64,000 nt of DNA from Massilia sp. NR 4-1 (lineage in GTDB: Bacteria > Pseudomonadota > Gammaproteobacteria > Burkholderiales > Burkholderiaceae_D), in assembly GCF_001191005.1 (NCBI RefSeq), contig NZ_CP012201.1:682001-746000 (forward strand). The letters run 5' to 3'. Numbering within the stretch: the first letter of the stretch is position 1; each line of letters starts with the position of its first letter. Position numbers and translations under genes: made by a program. Of the stretch, positions 63,183-64,000 are shown piece by piece. The notes under the pieces are model-generated. The model saw only the letters and a list, made by a program, of their open reading frames with translations, was not told where the DNA came from and searched no databases.

Positions 63183-64000
63183 TTATTGCAGCAGGGACAT
63201 GACCATCGAGGACATGCTGTTGCTTTGTTTCAGCATGGCGGTACCAGCTTGCAGCAGCATCTGGGCCGACGTCATTTTCGAGCTTTCGGTCGCGAAGTCC
63301 ACGTCCATGATACGGCCGGTAGCGGCCTTGGTGTTGGTGGAGATGTTGGCCAAGTTGCTGTTCACGTGGTCCAGACGGTTGGCGGTTGCACCCAGGGAGG
63401 ACTGTACTTTGCCGACGGAAGCGATGGCGGTTTCCAGTTTGGTGATGGTGCCGTTGGCGGCGGTGCCGGTGGCGATTTCGGTGCCGGTGGCGGCGCCGGT
63501 GTAGTTGGCGGTGGCGGCGCTGACGTCGGTGACGATCTGGCTCATGTCGGTGGTCAGGTTGATCGCCATGGTTTCGCTGGCGGCTGCACCGATCTGGAAG
63601 GTCATCGAGCTGGCGATGGTACCGCCCACCAGCAGTTTGGAGCCACCGAAGGTGGTGTTTTTCAGCACGTTGCCCAGTTCTTGGCCCAGTGCGTCGAATT
63701 CGGACTGCATGGCGCTCTTGTCGGCGGTGGTCGAGGAAGCGTCAGCTGCCTGGGTGGCCAGATCCTTCATGCGCACCAGCATATTGCTCACTTCGTTGAA
63801 AGCGCCTTCAGCGGTTTGCAGCATCGAGGTGCTGTTCTGGGTATTTTGCATCGCCACGGACATGCCGCTGGTCTGAGCTTTCAGACGGGTCGCGATCTGC
63901 AGGCCGGCAGCGTCGTCCATTGCCGAGTTCACGCGGAAACCGGTGCTCAGGCGGGTCATCGAGGTCGACAGGGACTGCTGGGTTTTGGAGATCGAGTTTT
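63183..64000 (-). CDS. fliC: Flagellin (lateral LafA-like), 5' end outside the window
   Basis: The C-terminal 271 residues of a flagellin; about 15 N-terminal residues lie beyond base 64000. D0/D1 regions are complete: KTQQSLSTSMTRLSTGFRVN, SAMDDAAGLQIATRL, MQNTQNSTSMLQTAEGAFNE and at the end LDHVNSNLANISTNTKAATG with MLKQSNSMSSMVMSLLQ. The variable middle (about 130-190) is only some 60 residues, so the full protein would be near 286 residues, the size of lateral flagellins. It is expected to be transcribed by the FliA of this locus; its promoter is outside the window. Confidence 0.95.
   Translation of the reverse strand, partial: NSISKTQQSLSTSMTRLSTGFRVNSAMDDAAGLQIATRLKAQTSGMSVAMQNTQNSTSMLQTAEGAFNEVSNMLVRMKDLATQAADASSTTADKSAMQSEFDALGQELGNVLKNTTFGGSKLLVGGTIASSMTFQIGAAASETMAINLTTDMSQIVTDVSAATANYTGAATGTEIATGTAANGTITKLETAIASVGKVQSSLGATANRLDHVNSNLANISTNTKAATGRIMDVDFATESSKMTSAQMLLQAGTAMLKQSNSMSSMVMSLLQ

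Overview
The window is high-GC DNA (long GC-rich frames, strong G/C third-position bias) that reads as the chromosome of an Oxalobacteraceae-type betaproteobacterium (Massilia, Duganella or Janthinobacterium relatives). That placement is inference from gene content and style (recC-recB-recD, a DUF3460 protein, RHS and GGDEF/EAL proteins, GTCCCCCTGG-type hairpins), not from a search. No tRNA, rRNA, CRISPR array or insertion sequence was seen.

Left part, 1-30.7 kb, is a mixed chromosomal region. It holds a membrane hybrid histidine kinase (CHASE-PAS-HisKA-HATPase-REC-Hpt), the recombination operon recC-recB-recD, and a penicillin-binding endopeptidase. A polymorphic-toxin-like module follows: a tiny secreted YD-repeat protein, a 2044-residue secreted RHS protein whose tip carries a GIY-YIG-like nuclease motif set, and a leucine-rich-repeat protein 3 bases downstream that is a candidate immunity protein. 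Then come a sulfate-binding protein, a GNAT acetyltransferase, a LuxR-type regulator with a degenerate receiver, a YafJ-type amidotransferase, a degenerate EAL protein, a Tat-exported DUF882 peptidase-like protein, two small proteins, a cystine-type ABC substrate-binding protein and permease without an ATPase, and an intact PAS-PAS-GGDEF-EAL protein.

Right part, 30.8-64 kb, is one continuous flagellar locus. On the minus strand lie flgBCDEFGHIJKL plus a flagellin-related extra gene. flgA points the other way. Next on the minus strand come flgJ(muramidase)-flgN-flgM-motB-motA-fliA-fliL-fliK-fliT-fliS-fliD, then fliJIHGFE. From a 0.5-kb divergent region fliM-fliN-fliP-fliQ-fliR-flhB-flhA run on the plus strand. 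A second FliK-like protein and a short flagellin (cut by the window end) close the locus. The order fliD-fliS-fliT-fliK-fliL-fliA-motA-motB matches the laf operon order of Vibrio/Aeromonas lateral flagella. The locus has its own sigma28, anti-sigma and stator but no che, flhF, flhG, fliO or flhDC genes, so I read it as a self-contained lateral-type (secondary) flagellum. Oddities are a FliM without the N-terminal CheY-binding peptide, an NPEH instead of NPTH cleavage motif in FlhB, FlgJ split into two genes, and two extra filament/hook-related proteins.

Two perfect 20-21 bp hairpins with a shared GTCCCCC-TGG core sit in tail-to-tail gene junctions (12.5 kb and 30.75 kb) and look like members of one dispersed terminator/repeat family.
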